A stretch of 64,000 nucleotides of DNA from Streptomyces venezuelae (GTDB taxonomy: Bacteria > Actinomycetota > Actinomycetes > Streptomycetales > Streptomycetaceae), in assembly GCF_008642375.1 (NCBI RefSeq), contig NZ_CP029194.1:5254501-5318500 (forward strand), given 5' to 3'. How positions within the stretch are numbered: the stretch's first letter is position 1; each line of letters begins with the position of its first letter. Made by a program: the position numbers and the translations under genes. The notes beneath the pieces were generated by a model. The model had not been told where the DNA came from and did not search any database. It saw nothing but the letters and a program-made list of their open reading frames with translations. Of this stretch, positions 33,567 through 42,622 are shown one piece after another.

Positions 33567-35051
33567 TCACGGGCAGACCACCTGGTCCCCGGTCACCGCC
33601 TCGAACGGGCCGCCCCGCCCCGGTTCCTCCGCCCGGACTCCCGTGACACCCCGGTAGTCCGCCCCCACCGTGACCCGCAGCGTCCCGCCCCGCCCCGCCA
33701 CCGCCCGCAGCTCCGACCCCGGCAGCGCCGCCGCGAGGGACTTCGCCGAGCGGTCCCAGCGCGGGTCGTACTCCACGAGCGTCCGCGCCCGCTCCTGGCC
33801 GGACCCGGTCAGAGGCGTCCTGGTCGTGTCGAAGCCGGTGGCGCGCAGCGCGTCGTCCACCTTCCGGCCGAGCCCGTCCGTCCGGGTCCCGTTGTAGACC
33901 TGCACCCGGATGGTGCGCGGAGCCACGTCCACCACGGCCGTCCTCGGGGCGGCGCCCTTCCCGGCGGACGCCTCCTTCGGCGGGGCCGGCGCGAGCGGAC
34001 GGTCCTCCCGCAGCGCCTGGAACAGCTTCTGCGCCTTCGCCGCGTCCCACTTCACCGTCGACCCGATCCCCTTGACCGGGAAGCTCATGTCGCCGATCGG
34101 CACCGACACGAACTCCGAGGACGCCGGCGTGAAGCCCCGCATCGCCTTGGCGAGCGCCAGCATCTGATCCGTACCGAAGTCCTCGTCCGCCCGGACCGAG
34201 CTCAGCATCGTCGTGGCCATCTCCCGGAACCGCACCGGGTTCAGGAGCACCCCGCCGCTCGTCGCCCGGTCGATGAGCGCCGCCAGGAACTTCTGCTGGC
34301 GCTGCATGCGCCCGATGTCGGCGGCCCCGTCGATGTGCCGCGAGCGGACGTACTGGAGGGCCTGCCCGCCGTCGAGCTCATGGGTGCCGGCCGCGAGGTC
34401 GAGCCCGGTGTAGGAGTCCTTGACCGCCCGGGTCGTGCAGATCTGCACCCCGCCGATCGCGTCCACGGTCCGCATGAAGCTGGTGAAGTCGACCTCCAGG
34501 TAGTGGTCGATCTTGACGCCGGTCATCGACTCGACGGTCCGCACGGTCAGCCCGGGCCCGCCCTCCGCATAGGCGGCGTTCAGCTTCACGGGGTGCGAGT
34601 TGTGCCTCTTGCCGCTGGTCAGGTCGGTGTGCTCGGGCATCTCGGCGTACGAGTCCCGGGGCAGGCTCACGACGCTCGCCCGCTCCCGGTCCTCCGAGAT
34701 GTGCACGAGCATCACGGTGTCCGTGCAGTGGCAGGGCGCGCCGCCGAGCCGGTACTTCTCCTTCTCCTCCGGGGTGATCCGGTCGCGGCCGTCGGTGCCG
34801 ACGACGAGGACGTTCATCCCGTGCCCCGCCTGCGGCCGGTTCTTCATGTCCTTGAAGGGGTCGACCCGGGTGATCCCGGTGTCCAGGCCGGTCACCACCG
34901 CGTGCCCGATCCCGCCTGCCGCGAGGACCACCACGGACAGCGCGGTCGCCATCCGCATCCCCCACCGGGGCCGCCTCCGTCGCCGCCGGCGGACCGGTGC
35001 GGGCGGCCGGGGGGCGGGCCTGCGAGGGGGCGTGCGGGGCGGTGTGGGCAC
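33567..35051 (-). CDS. LytR-CpsA-Psr family protein 2 with LytR_C domain
   Basis: 494 residues: a Pro/Arg-rich basic cytoplasmic start, a membrane helix near 38-58, an LCP domain (about 85-320) with VVGTDGRD, CTDTVMLVHI, VVSLPRDSY and VRSRHIDGAADIGRMQRQQ, and a C-terminal LytR_C domain (about 395-480) opening IRVQVYNGTRTDGLG. It should ligate an envelope glycopolymer to peptidoglycan. The GTG at 35051 has GGAGG nine bases upstream and is preferred to an ATG at 35105. It is divergent from a GT2 glycosyltransferase. Confidence 0.88.
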   Translation of the reverse strand: MPTPPRTPPRRPAPRPPAPVRRRRRRRPRWGMRMATALSVVVLAAGGIGHAVVTGLDTGITRVDPFKDMKNRPQAGHGMNVLVVGTDGRDRITPEEKEKYRLGGAPCHCTDTVMLVHISEDRERASVVSLPRDSYAEMPEHTDLTSGKRHNSHPVKLNAAYAEGGPGLTVRTVESMTGVKIDHYLEVDFTSFMRTVDAIGGVQICTTRAVKDSYTGLDLAAGTHELDGGQALQYVRSRHIDGAADIGRMQRQQKFLAALIDRATSGGVLLNPVRFREMATTMLSSVRADEDFGTDQMLALAKAMRGFTPASSEFVSVPIGDMSFPVKGIGSTVKWDAAKAQKLFQALREDRPLAPAPPKEASAGKGAAPRTAVVDVAPRTIRVQVYNGTRTDGLGRKVDDALRATGFDTTRTPLTGSGQERARTLVEYDPRWDRSAKSLAAALPGSELRAVAGRGGTLRVTVGADYRGVTGVRAEEPGRGGPFEAVTGDQVVCP

Positions 35052-35177
35052 GGACGGACACCTCCGCGGGTGTGACAAGGGGAACCGTGAGCACGGTAGG
35101 CCCATACGATCAGCGCAAGGGTGCACCACCCATGCGGCGCGCACCGGTGTCCCCCGTTCGCGGTAACGTGGCGGGCA

Positions 35178-36203
35178 ATGAACGCCATGCCCCCCGTCTC
35201 CGTGATCATGCCGGTCCTGAATGAGGAACGGCATCTGCGCACCTCGGTTCGTCACATCCTGGAGCAGGAGTACGACGGCGAGATGGAGGTGGTGATCGCG
35301 CTCGGTCCGTCCAAGGACCGTACCGACGAGATCGCCGCCGAACTCGTCCGCGAAGACCCCCGCGTCCACACCGTGCCGAACCCCACGGGCCGCACCCCCG
35401 CCGCTCTCAACGCGGCGATCCAGGCCTCCCGTCATCCGATCGTGGTGCGTGTCGACGGCCACGGCATGCTCTCGCCGAACTACATCGCGACCGCCGTCCG
35501 GCTCCTGGAGGAGACGGGCGCGCAGAACGTCGGCGGCATCATGCACGCCGAGGGCGAGAACGCCTGGGAGGACGCGGTCGCCGCCGCGATGACCTCGAAG
35601 ATCGGCGTGGGCAACGCGGCCTTCCACACGGGCGGCGAGGCCGGCCCGGCGGAGACCGTGTACCTGGGCGTCTTCCGGCGCGAGGCCCTGGAGCAGCAGG
35701 GCGGGTACAACGTCGAGTTCATCCGCGCCCAGGACTGGGAGCTGAACTTCCGCATCCGCGAGGCGGGCGGCCTCATCTGGTTCTCGCCGGAGCTGCGCGT
35801 CCAGTACCGCCCGAGGCCCTCGGTGAAGGCCCTCGCGAAGCAGTACAAGGACTACGGCCGCTGGCGCCACGTGGTGGCCCGCTACCACCAGGGCTCCATC
35901 AACCTCCGCTACCTGGCCCCGCCCACGGCCGTCTGCGCCATCGCCGCGGGCCTCGTGGTGGGCGCCACGCTCACCCCGCTCGGCTTCGTGGTCCCGGCGG
36001 GCTACCTCGCCGCGATCACGGCGGGCTCGCTCCCGGCGGGCAAGGGCCTGTCGCTGAAGGCCCGTCTGCAGATCCCGGTGGCGCTCGCGACGATGCACAT
36101 GTCGTGGGGGTTCGGCTTCCTGACGAGCCCGCGCTCGCTGGCCCGGAAGGTCATCGCGAGCCGCCGCCCGGCGGTGAAGGCCGGCGAGTCCGAGACGGTC
36201 TGA
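35178..36203 (+). CDS. Family 2 glycosyltransferase, ExoA-like
   Basis: 341 residues. The GT-A domain runs about 1-235, with VSVIMPVLNEERHL, a donor site VVRVDGHGML in the DxD position, ETVYLGVFRREALEQQGGYN and the acceptor motif AQDWELNFRIREAGG. Two or three hydrophobic segments (about 250-320) anchor the C-terminus. It resembles succinoglycan ExoA-type enzymes that add glucose to a lipid carrier. It lies among five LCP genes, so its product is probably a polymer that they attach to the wall (inference). The ATG at 35178 is taken; a second ATG is at 35187. Confidence 0.87.
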   Translation: MNAMPPVSVIMPVLNEERHLRTSVRHILEQEYDGEMEVVIALGPSKDRTDEIAAELVREDPRVHTVPNPTGRTPAALNAAIQASRHPIVVRVDGHGMLSPNYIATAVRLLEETGAQNVGGIMHAEGENAWEDAVAAAMTSKIGVGNAAFHTGGEAGPAETVYLGVFRREALEQQGGYNVEFIRAQDWELNFRIREAGGLIWFSPELRVQYRPRPSVKALAKQYKDYGRWRHVVARYHQGSINLRYLAPPTAVCAIAAGLVVGATLTPLGFVVPAGYLAAITAGSLPAGKGLSLKARLQIPVALATMHMSWGFGFLTSPRSLARKVIASRRPAVKAGESETV

Positions 36204-36219
36204 TTCCCCGTTCCCCGGA

Positions 36220-36268
36220 GCATGACCGACGGCCGGGCCCCGGAAAGGGGCCCGGCCGTCGGTCATGC
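36220..36268. terminator. Bidirectional terminator, 22-bp perfect stem
   Basis: Arms 36220-36241 and 36247-36268 pair without a mismatch around GGAAA. It is the longest perfect stem I found in the window and separates the GT2 gene (+) from LCP gene 3 (-). Confidence 0.9.
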
Positions 36269-36282
36269 GCGGCTCACCGTGC

Positions 36283-38094
36283 TCAGCTCTTCCCGTCCCA
36301 CCGGTAGACCGAGTAGATGTCCATGCACTCCGCCTTGTCGTCGGCGCCGTCCGGCAGGTCGCCGGCCACCGGCTTCGGCTTCTTGTACGTGGTGCCCTCG
36401 CGCCAGTCCGCGCCGACGACCAGGGTGATGCCCTTCGCCTCGGCGTCGGTCCGTACGGCCGAGGCGGGCAGACCGAGCGCCTTCGCCACGGAGAGCGCGT
36501 TCGCCTTGCCCTGGTCGGCGTCCGCCTTGGGGTAGGTGACGACGGTGTCCTTGCGGGCGCCGCCCTCCCGGGAGGAGTCGGCCTGGGTGAAGCCCTTGCC
36601 CTGGAGCGCCTCGGCCATGTCGCGGGCCCGGCCCTCGACGGCCGGCTCGCCGTTGCCGTCGGTGCCGTTGACGACGGTCACGGCGAAGGAGCCGGGAGCC
36701 TCGGCCGGCGTCGTGGGCTTGGGGGAGGCGGTGGGCTTTGGCTTCGCCTTCGCGCCGGACTTGTCACCGTTCTTGTCGAGGGCGACGTCGTCCCGGAGCA
36801 TCGACCACATCTTGTCGGCGGCGGAGGGCCGCAGCTGCAGCCACTCGTTCGGCCGCGGCGGGTACGCGTCCGTGGGGACGGTCGCCGTCGTCAGACGGTC
36901 GACCTTCACGTTCTTGAGCTGCATCGCCAGATCGAAGAGCTTCTTCACGGTGTCGAGGTCCTGCGACACCTGAAGGGACTTGGTGGCGGTCTCGGCCAGG
37001 CCCGTCAGGCGCCCCGTGTCGGTCCAGGCGTTCTGCTCCTGGAGCCTCTTCATCATGCCGTTCATGTACATGTGCTGGGCCTTGGCGCGGTTCTGGTCGC
37101 TGCCGAAGGCGTGCCGGGTACGCAGCCACTGGAGCGCCTGCACGCCCTTGACCTCGGTGGTGCCCTCCGGCAGCTTCAGCCCGGAGCCGCCCTTCACCCG
37201 TGCGGTCGACTTGTCGTGCACACCGGTCTTGACGCAGACGGGGACGCCGCCGACCTCGTCGGCCATGGCCACCACACCGGCGAAGTCGACCATCAGCCAG
37301 TGGTCGATGTAGACCCCGGTGAGGCTCTCCCAGGTGGTGAGGGTGCAGCCGGGACCGCCGCGCTGGAGCGACTCGTTGATGGGCCGGTTGTCGGTGGCGG
37401 CGTAGGGCGTGCCGTCCTTGTCCTTGCACTCCGGGATCTTGACGACCGTGTCGCGCGGGATGGAGATGAGCGAGGCGTTCTCGCGGTCCGCCGAGACGTG
37501 GAGCAGCATCTGCACGTCGGCGAGCGGCTTGCGGTCCTTGTCGTTGCGGCCGCCGCCGAGGGCGATGTTCTTCTCGTCGGCCCGGCTGTCGGAGCCTATG
37601 AGGAGGATGTTGAGCGGGGTGTCGCCGAGCGCGTTCGGCGCGGCCTTCTTCGCGCCACTGTTGCCGCCGGTGCGGTCACCGCTGCGGATGTTGCCGTTGA
37701 GGTGCTCGTAGTACAGGTATCCGGCGCCGGCCGTGCCGAGTATCAGCACGGCGAGGGTGATCGCCGCCCAGCGCAGCACCTTGTGCTTGCCGGCCTTCTT
37801 GGCCCGGCGGCGCGAGCCGCCGCGGCGGTGGCTCGTCCGCGCGTCGCCACCGGTCTCCGCCCCTCCGCCGGCGGTACCGCTGCGACGCCGCTCGGCCCGG
37901 GTCGACGCCGGCGCGGACGTACCGCCGGATCCGGCGTCGTCGGCCGCGGCCCCGTTCCCGGCGCCGGTCGCCTCTCCGGTCCCGCTCCCGGCGCCGGTCG
38001 CCTCCCCCGCTCCGTAGAGGTCGTCGTCCCAGCCCAGTTCACGGGCGCGCGGAACGCGTCCCCGCGTTCCCTCCCCACGCACGTTCTGTCCCAC
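36283..38094 (-). CDS. LytR-CpsA-Psr family protein 3 with LytR_C domain
   Basis: 603 residues: a 105-residue hydrophilic cytoplasmic start ending in a basic cluster, a membrane helix (about 109-128), an LCP domain (about 160-420) with LLIGSDSRA, LADVQMLLHV, LISIPRDTVV and LRTRHAFGSDQNRAKAQHM, a Lys/Pro linker and a LytR_C domain (about 490-585) starting FAVTVVNGTDGNG. The RQQ triplet normally closing the active-site helix reads KAQ here, and SDT is ADV, so lipid or glycan preference may differ. GTG start with AGGGGA upstream. Tandem with LCP gene 4, 50 bases apart. Confidence 0.88.
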   Translation of the reverse strand: MGQNVRGEGTRGRVPRARELGWDDDLYGAGEATGAGSGTGEATGAGNGAAADDAGSGGTSAPASTRAERRRSGTAGGGAETGGDARTSHRRGGSRRRAKKAGKHKVLRWAAITLAVLILGTAGAGYLYYEHLNGNIRSGDRTGGNSGAKKAAPNALGDTPLNILLIGSDSRADEKNIALGGGRNDKDRKPLADVQMLLHVSADRENASLISIPRDTVVKIPECKDKDGTPYAATDNRPINESLQRGGPGCTLTTWESLTGVYIDHWLMVDFAGVVAMADEVGGVPVCVKTGVHDKSTARVKGGSGLKLPEGTTEVKGVQALQWLRTRHAFGSDQNRAKAQHMYMNGMMKRLQEQNAWTDTGRLTGLAETATKSLQVSQDLDTVKKLFDLAMQLKNVKVDRLTTATVPTDAYPPRPNEWLQLRPSAADKMWSMLRDDVALDKNGDKSGAKAKPKPTASPKPTTPAEAPGSFAVTVVNGTDGNGEPAVEGRARDMAEALQGKGFTQADSSREGGARKDTVVTYPKADADQGKANALSVAKALGLPASAVRTDAEAKGITLVVGADWREGTTYKKPKPVAGDLPDGADDKAECMDIYSVYRWDGKS

Positions 38095-38144
38095 CCCAGG
38101 TCCCCTCGTGATTCAGCCGTGCGCCGCGGCCCGGTGTTTCCAGG

Positions 38145-39908
38145 TCATTCGGCACACACCTTCTTGTCGGCTTCTACCTTGTCGACGTCCGGCGCCTTCG
38201 TCGGACCCTTGACGGGCGCCCCCGCGCCCTTGAAGTCGGCACCGAGGATGAGCGTCATGGGCTCGCGTTCCCCGGCGTCCTGCGTGCCCGGCTTGAGAGC
38301 CGTGGCGGGCAGCCCCATCATGTCCGCGAGCTTGCGGGCCTGATCGGCCTGGTTCGGTGCGTAGGTGAGTGTGGTCTTCGCCGCCTTCTCGGGGGCGTTG
38401 CTCTTGTTGGAGGAGCGGCTCACACCCATGTCGTTCTGCAGCCAGAGGATCGTGGACTGCGCGGCCCCGGTGATGCCGCTGCCGTTGTAGACGTCGACGC
38501 GTACGTCGGCGGCCTCGGCGCGCGTGCCCTGGAGGAGCTTCGCCTGGGCCTGCGCCTTGGCGTTCTTGGCGTCCTTCTCCTTCTTCTTCACCTCGGTGAA
38601 GGAGACGTCGTTCTGGATCATGTCGAACACCTGCGGGGCCTTGGTCTGGTCGAGGACCACGGTCGCCCGCTTGTTCGGCGGCTCGTCGGGGTTGTCGACG
38701 ACCGGCACGGTCATGAAGCTGATGTTCTTGAGGTCGACCTTGCCGATCTCCTTGGCAAGGCTGGTCAGCTTCAGGGCACTTCCTATGCCCTTGTCCACCG
38801 TCAGCGCGTCGGTCGCCGCGTTCGCGACGTCGAGCAGCTGCGTCGGGCTGTCCAGCGTGTCTTCCTTCAGCTGGCGCATCATCGACGCGAGGAACTGCTG
38901 CTGCATCTTGATGCGGTCCAGGTCGCTCTCGTTGCCGAGACCGTGGCGGTTGCGGAGGAAGGCGAGCGCGTCCTCGCCCTGGATCTTGTGCTCGCCCGCG
39001 TCGAGGTTGAGCTTGGAGTACTTGGTGTCGCGGATGGGCTTGTTCAGGCAGACCTTCACGCCGCCGACGGCGGTCGACAGCGTCTTGACCGCGTTGAAGT
39101 CGACCATCATGAAGTGGTTGATGCCGATGCCGCTCATCTCGGTGATGGTGCGCATGGTGCAGCCGGGGTCGCGGCCGTTGACCCCGAACGACTCGTTGAA
39201 CTTGGTCGTCCCGACCGAGCCGGGGATCACCTTGGTGGAGCCGTCGGGCTGCTTCGTGGGGCAGTCCGGGATCTTGATCTTGAGGTCGCGGGGGATGCTC
39301 ACGGCCGTGGCGTTGGTGCGGTCCTCGGCGACGTGGATGAGGAACGTCGTGTCGGCGTGGCCGGTGACGTTGGTCTTGTTGCCGTAGCTCTCGTTGCCCT
39401 CACCGGTACGGACGTCGTTGCCGATGATCAGGATGTTGAGCGGCCCGTCCATCCCGGGCGTCTGGACGGCCGCCGTGCCGACGTCGACCGTGCCGATGTT
39501 GCCGTCGAGCTTCTTGTACAGCAGGTACGCGCCGGTGGCGCCGCCCACGAGTACGAAGGCCATGGTGCCGCCGGTCCAGAGGAGGACCTTCTTCTTGCGG
39601 GACGCGCCCTGCTTGGGCTTGCGGCGGCTGGCCGGCGGCTGACTGCCGCCGCCCTGCTCGGAGACACGGCGGCGGCGCTGACCGGGGACGGGTGCCTCGG
39701 TGGCGGTGCCGGCACCGCCACCGGCACCGCGGCCGGTGCGGGGCGCTTCGGCCTCGGTGGCCGTGCTCGATCTCCGGGGTCGGGACGGTGCCTGCGGCTG
39801 CCCAGCGGAGTGGTCCAGTCGCAGTTCGTAGTTGCCCGTCTGCGGGTTGAGTACCCACTGGTCGGCGGGGTCGATCTCGTCCGCCCGTCCACGGCTGTGC
39901 GCGTCCAC
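38145..39908 (-). CDS. LytR-CpsA-Psr family protein 4 with LytR_C domain
   Basis: 587 residues. The cytoplasmic start contains DPADQWVLNPQTGNYELRL, a short conserved block before a low-complexity basic stretch. One membrane helix lies near 108-128. The LCP domain (about 155-395) shows LIIGNDVRTGEG, HADTTFLIHV, AVSIPRDLK and LRNRHGLGNESDLDRIKMQQQ. A charged linker and a LytR_C domain (about 465-560) follow. The GTG at 39908 has GGAGGA upstream. Probable transfer of glycopolymer to peptidoglycan; first gene of a tandem pair with LCP gene 3. Confidence 0.88.
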   Translation of the reverse strand: MDAHSRGRADEIDPADQWVLNPQTGNYELRLDHSAGQPQAPSRPRRSSTATEAEAPRTGRGAGGGAGTATEAPVPGQRRRRVSEQGGGSQPPASRRKPKQGASRKKKVLLWTGGTMAFVLVGGATGAYLLYKKLDGNIGTVDVGTAAVQTPGMDGPLNILIIGNDVRTGEGNESYGNKTNVTGHADTTFLIHVAEDRTNATAVSIPRDLKIKIPDCPTKQPDGSTKVIPGSVGTTKFNESFGVNGRDPGCTMRTITEMSGIGINHFMMVDFNAVKTLSTAVGGVKVCLNKPIRDTKYSKLNLDAGEHKIQGEDALAFLRNRHGLGNESDLDRIKMQQQFLASMMRQLKEDTLDSPTQLLDVANAATDALTVDKGIGSALKLTSLAKEIGKVDLKNISFMTVPVVDNPDEPPNKRATVVLDQTKAPQVFDMIQNDVSFTEVKKKEKDAKNAKAQAQAKLLQGTRAEAADVRVDVYNGSGITGAAQSTILWLQNDMGVSRSSNKSNAPEKAAKTTLTYAPNQADQARKLADMMGLPATALKPGTQDAGEREPMTLILGADFKGAGAPVKGPTKAPDVDKVEADKKVCAE

Positions 39909-40162
39909 GGTTACTCGAGTCCTCCGTCGGTGCCACGCGAGGCGCCTCCCCCGGCGCCGCATTCTCGGTCGTTCGATCCTTGGTGAGTGCGACGACCACA
40001 CGGTCGGGGTGCACCGGATCGCGTCACACTATCCGCCCAGTTCAACGTGGGGCGACGTCAGTGACAAATTCCACGCCCCTTACAACCGGGCAATTTGCTC
40101 AAACCTCATCCGACCCTGCCCTCCCCTTGGGACGCCCTTTACTCATCGCGTCCGTGACGCTC

Positions 40163-41407
40163 CTAGGTGCACACGCCCTCCGCCGCGTTCCGGCCGGTGA
40201 AGGTCGGAGTCGTGGACGGCGTCGGGGTGTCGGCGTCGTCGGGCTTCCCGTCGCCGCCTGCTCCGCCGCCGGTCACACCGCCTGTCCCGCCGCTCCCGTC
40301 ACCGCTCCCGCCGTTCTCCTCCTCGGAGTGCGGAGTGACGAGGACGGGCTTGTCCTCCCTTAGCTGGCGGAAGAGTTGACTCGCCGCCGGCTGTACCAGT
40401 TCGTCCCGATTCGCGTCATACGTGTACGGGCGGCGCGGCACCGTGAGGAACTGCACCTTCTCCGTCGGGACCGACCGCATCGCACGCGCCAGGTCGTACA
40501 GGTCCCGCAGCGAGTCGAGCCCCGGGTCGGTCGTGATCGCCTTCGTGGCCGCGTCCAGGACCGGGTAGAGCTTGGTCGGGTTCAGCAGCACCCCGTCGCT
40601 CTGCACCTTGTTGACGAGCGCGCCGAGGAACTGCTGCTGCCGGTCCATGCGTTCCGTGTCGCTGCCGTTGCCGATGGACTTCCTGGCCCGTACAAAGCCG
40701 AGCGCCTGCTCGCCGCGGAGCGTCTGGCGCCCCGCGGGCAGCTTCAGCTTGGCGTCGGCGTCGTCGACGGGCTCCTTGAGGCAGACCTCCACCCCGTCCA
40801 CGGCGTCGACCATCTTCTTGAAGCCCCGGAAGTCGATCACCATGTGGTTGTCGACGCGGATCCCGGTCAGCTTCTCGACGGTACGGATCGTGCACGCCGT
40901 ACCACCGAACTCGAAGGCGAAGTTGAACTGCGCGAACTGCTCGCGGGTGCGGGTCCCGTCGGCCTTGGTGCAGCTCGGGATCGTCACCATCAGGTCGCGG
41001 GGGAGGGAGACGGCCGTCGCGCTCGACTTCTCCGCCGAGAGGTGCAGCAGGATCGTCGTGTCGGAGCGCTCGGTGCCCTTGTCCTTGCCGTACTTGCGGT
41101 TCCCCTCGCCGGTCCGGGTGTCCGAGCCGATGAGCAGGATGTTCCTGGCGGCGGTGGCGCCCGCCGTCGGCCGCTCCTTCTCGTACTTCCGCAGCTCGGC
41201 GGCGGCCGTCGTGTCCGTGGTGATGTTGCCGTCGAGCTTCCGGTAGAACCACCAGCCGACCCCGGCCGCGATCAGCACCACGGCCGAGAGCCCGAGGGCC
41301 GTCCACCGCAGCCAGTGGCGCTTGCGCGGCTCCTCCGGAGCACCGGGCGCCGCGTCTTCCTCCGCCGGGGGGTCCGGTTCGGCGGGCGTGCCAGCACGGT
41401 CCGTCAC
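40163..41407 (-). CDS. LytR-CpsA-Psr family protein 5
   Basis: 414 residues: a short acidic, Pro-rich cytoplasmic start, a membrane helix near 36-56, then an LCP domain (about 85-320) with LLIGSDTRTGEG, RSDTTILLHL, AVSLPRDLMV and VRARKSIGNGSDTERMDRQQQ, all active-site pieces intact. The C-terminus is a Gly/Ser/Thr/Pro-rich tail without LytR_C. GTG at 41407 with GAAGGA nine bases upstream. It is closest in sequence to LCP gene 4 and lies 254 bases beyond its start, on the same strand. Confidence 0.88.
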   Translation of the reverse strand: MTDRAGTPAEPDPPAEEDAAPGAPEEPRKRHWLRWTALGLSAVVLIAAGVGWWFYRKLDGNITTDTTAAAELRKYEKERPTAGATAARNILLIGSDTRTGEGNRKYGKDKGTERSDTTILLHLSAEKSSATAVSLPRDLMVTIPSCTKADGTRTREQFAQFNFAFEFGGTACTIRTVEKLTGIRVDNHMVIDFRGFKKMVDAVDGVEVCLKEPVDDADAKLKLPAGRQTLRGEQALGFVRARKSIGNGSDTERMDRQQQFLGALVNKVQSDGVLLNPTKLYPVLDAATKAITTDPGLDSLRDLYDLARAMRSVPTEKVQFLTVPRRPYTYDANRDELVQPAASQLFRQLREDKPVLVTPHSEEENGGSGDGSGGTGGVTGGGAGGDGKPDDADTPTPSTTPTFTGRNAAEGVCT

Positions 41408-41733
41408 GTCAGTCCGTCCTTCGAGGCGTCGGCGGCGCGCCCGGCGGCCACCGGTCATGGAAGGAGACGGCCGAACCCGACGCATGGTTGTGCGGAAGGA
41501 GGCGATTCCCCCTCGGCCGATCATGTACCGGAGTCGGCGCGGGGACGCGGGGACTCGGCGCGCGACTACGCCGAATGGGGTCCTGCGAGTCGGGCGGGGC
41601 CCGGGGTCCTGCGTGTCGGGCGGCGCCCAGGTCGGTGGGGGCGCACGCCAGGAGCGGATCGACGGGCGTCGGGGCTGGGGTGGGTGGCCTTCCTGAGGGC
41701 GGGCGGGTGGCCGCTGTCACTCGCCGGCAGCCG
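41408..41733. other. 326-bp intergenic region upstream of LCP gene 5
   Basis: No gene is supported. It should hold the LCP gene 5 promoter. Its striking content is a 26-bp tandem duplication (41577-41628) in a G-rich stretch; the remainder shows nothing I can name. Confidence 0.5.
41577..41628. repeat. 26-bp tandem duplication
   Basis: 41577-41602 is repeated immediately at 41603-41628 with two mismatches. Each unit begins GGGGTCCTGCG and ends in a GC-rich run. It lies about 170 bases upstream of the LCP gene 5 start and could alter promoter spacing. Confidence 0.75.
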
Positions 41734-42486
41734 TCAGAGCGCGGTGTGGGTCACCCGCTCGCTCTCCACGCGCTTCTCCAGGGCCTCGGGCGTGAGCCGG
41801 TCCAGGTTCCGGCACAGGACCACCGAGGCGCCGGCCGCGAGGGGCGCGTACAGCCCGGTCGAGAGTCCCTCCCAGCCGTCGTAGCCGAGACCGGAGAGCA
41901 GCCGGGAGCCGGGGGTGAGGCCGAGGGCCGCCGCGTCCACGCGGGCCTGCTCGACGAGCTGCTCGCCGCTGCGTTCCGTACCGTCGACGACGAGGGCCGG
42001 AGCCTCCGGGTCCACCGGTACGAACGGCGCGAACCGGTCGCCCTGGCTCGGCACCTCGACCGCGTAGTCCGCGTACCCGGCGGGCGGGGCGGGGAAGCGG
42101 CGGCCCAGCGGCGCCAGCGAGAGCGCGATCCGCTCGCCGGAGCAGGCGAGACCCGCCTCCAGCGTCTCCGGCCCCGCGACCACGACATCGGCGTCGGCGG
42201 GATCGCCGCCGGCCTCGACGACCACCCCGACGGAGGAGCAGGCGAGCAGCCAGACGGCCGTCTGCCAGTGCGCGGGCAGCAGCAGCGCGAGCCGGTCGCC
42301 CGGCGCGGCGGACAGCTCGCCCTGGAGGAGGTTCGCCGTCTTGGCCACCCAATTGGCGAAGGTGGCGACGGACAATTCCACGCGCTCACCGGTGGCGTCG
42401 TCGTAGAAAGTGACCAAGGGGCGGGCGGGGTCCGCGGCGAGCGCGGATCGCAGCAGGTCGGCGGGGGTGCGGTCGCTGGCGTTCAC
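41734..42486 (-). CDS. TIGR03089 family protein, AMP-ligase-like
   Basis: 250 residues. It resembles the N-terminal part of acyl-adenylate ligases (LVTFYDDATGERVELSVATFANWVAKTANLL, RLALLLPAHWQTAVWLLACSSVGVVV), but it lacks the full nucleotide-binding loop and the whole C-terminal domain, so adenylation is unlikely. The family is actinobacterial, function unknown. From memory, a member also lies beside an LCP gene in mycobacteria, which hints at an envelope role. GTG at 42486, divergent from the amidase. Confidence 0.8.
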   Translation of the reverse strand: MNASDRTPADLLRSALAADPARPLVTFYDDATGERVELSVATFANWVAKTANLLQGELSAAPGDRLALLLPAHWQTAVWLLACSSVGVVVEAGGDPADADVVVAGPETLEAGLACSGERIALSLAPLGRRFPAPPAGYADYAVEVPSQGDRFAPFVPVDPEAPALVVDGTERSGEQLVEQARVDAAALGLTPGSRLLSGLGYDGWEGLSTGLYAPLAAGASVVLCRNLDRLTPEALEKRVESERVTHTAL

Positions 42487-42622
42487 GCCGGACAGCGTAC
42501 GCGGGCGGGCGCGCGCGGTCCTCCGTACCGGTGACGCCGTCCACCGGTCGGCCCGACGGTCCGTCAATTTCCGCGCGGATTCCCGGCGCGCGGAACGCGC
42601 CGGGGATACGCACGATCGGCCC

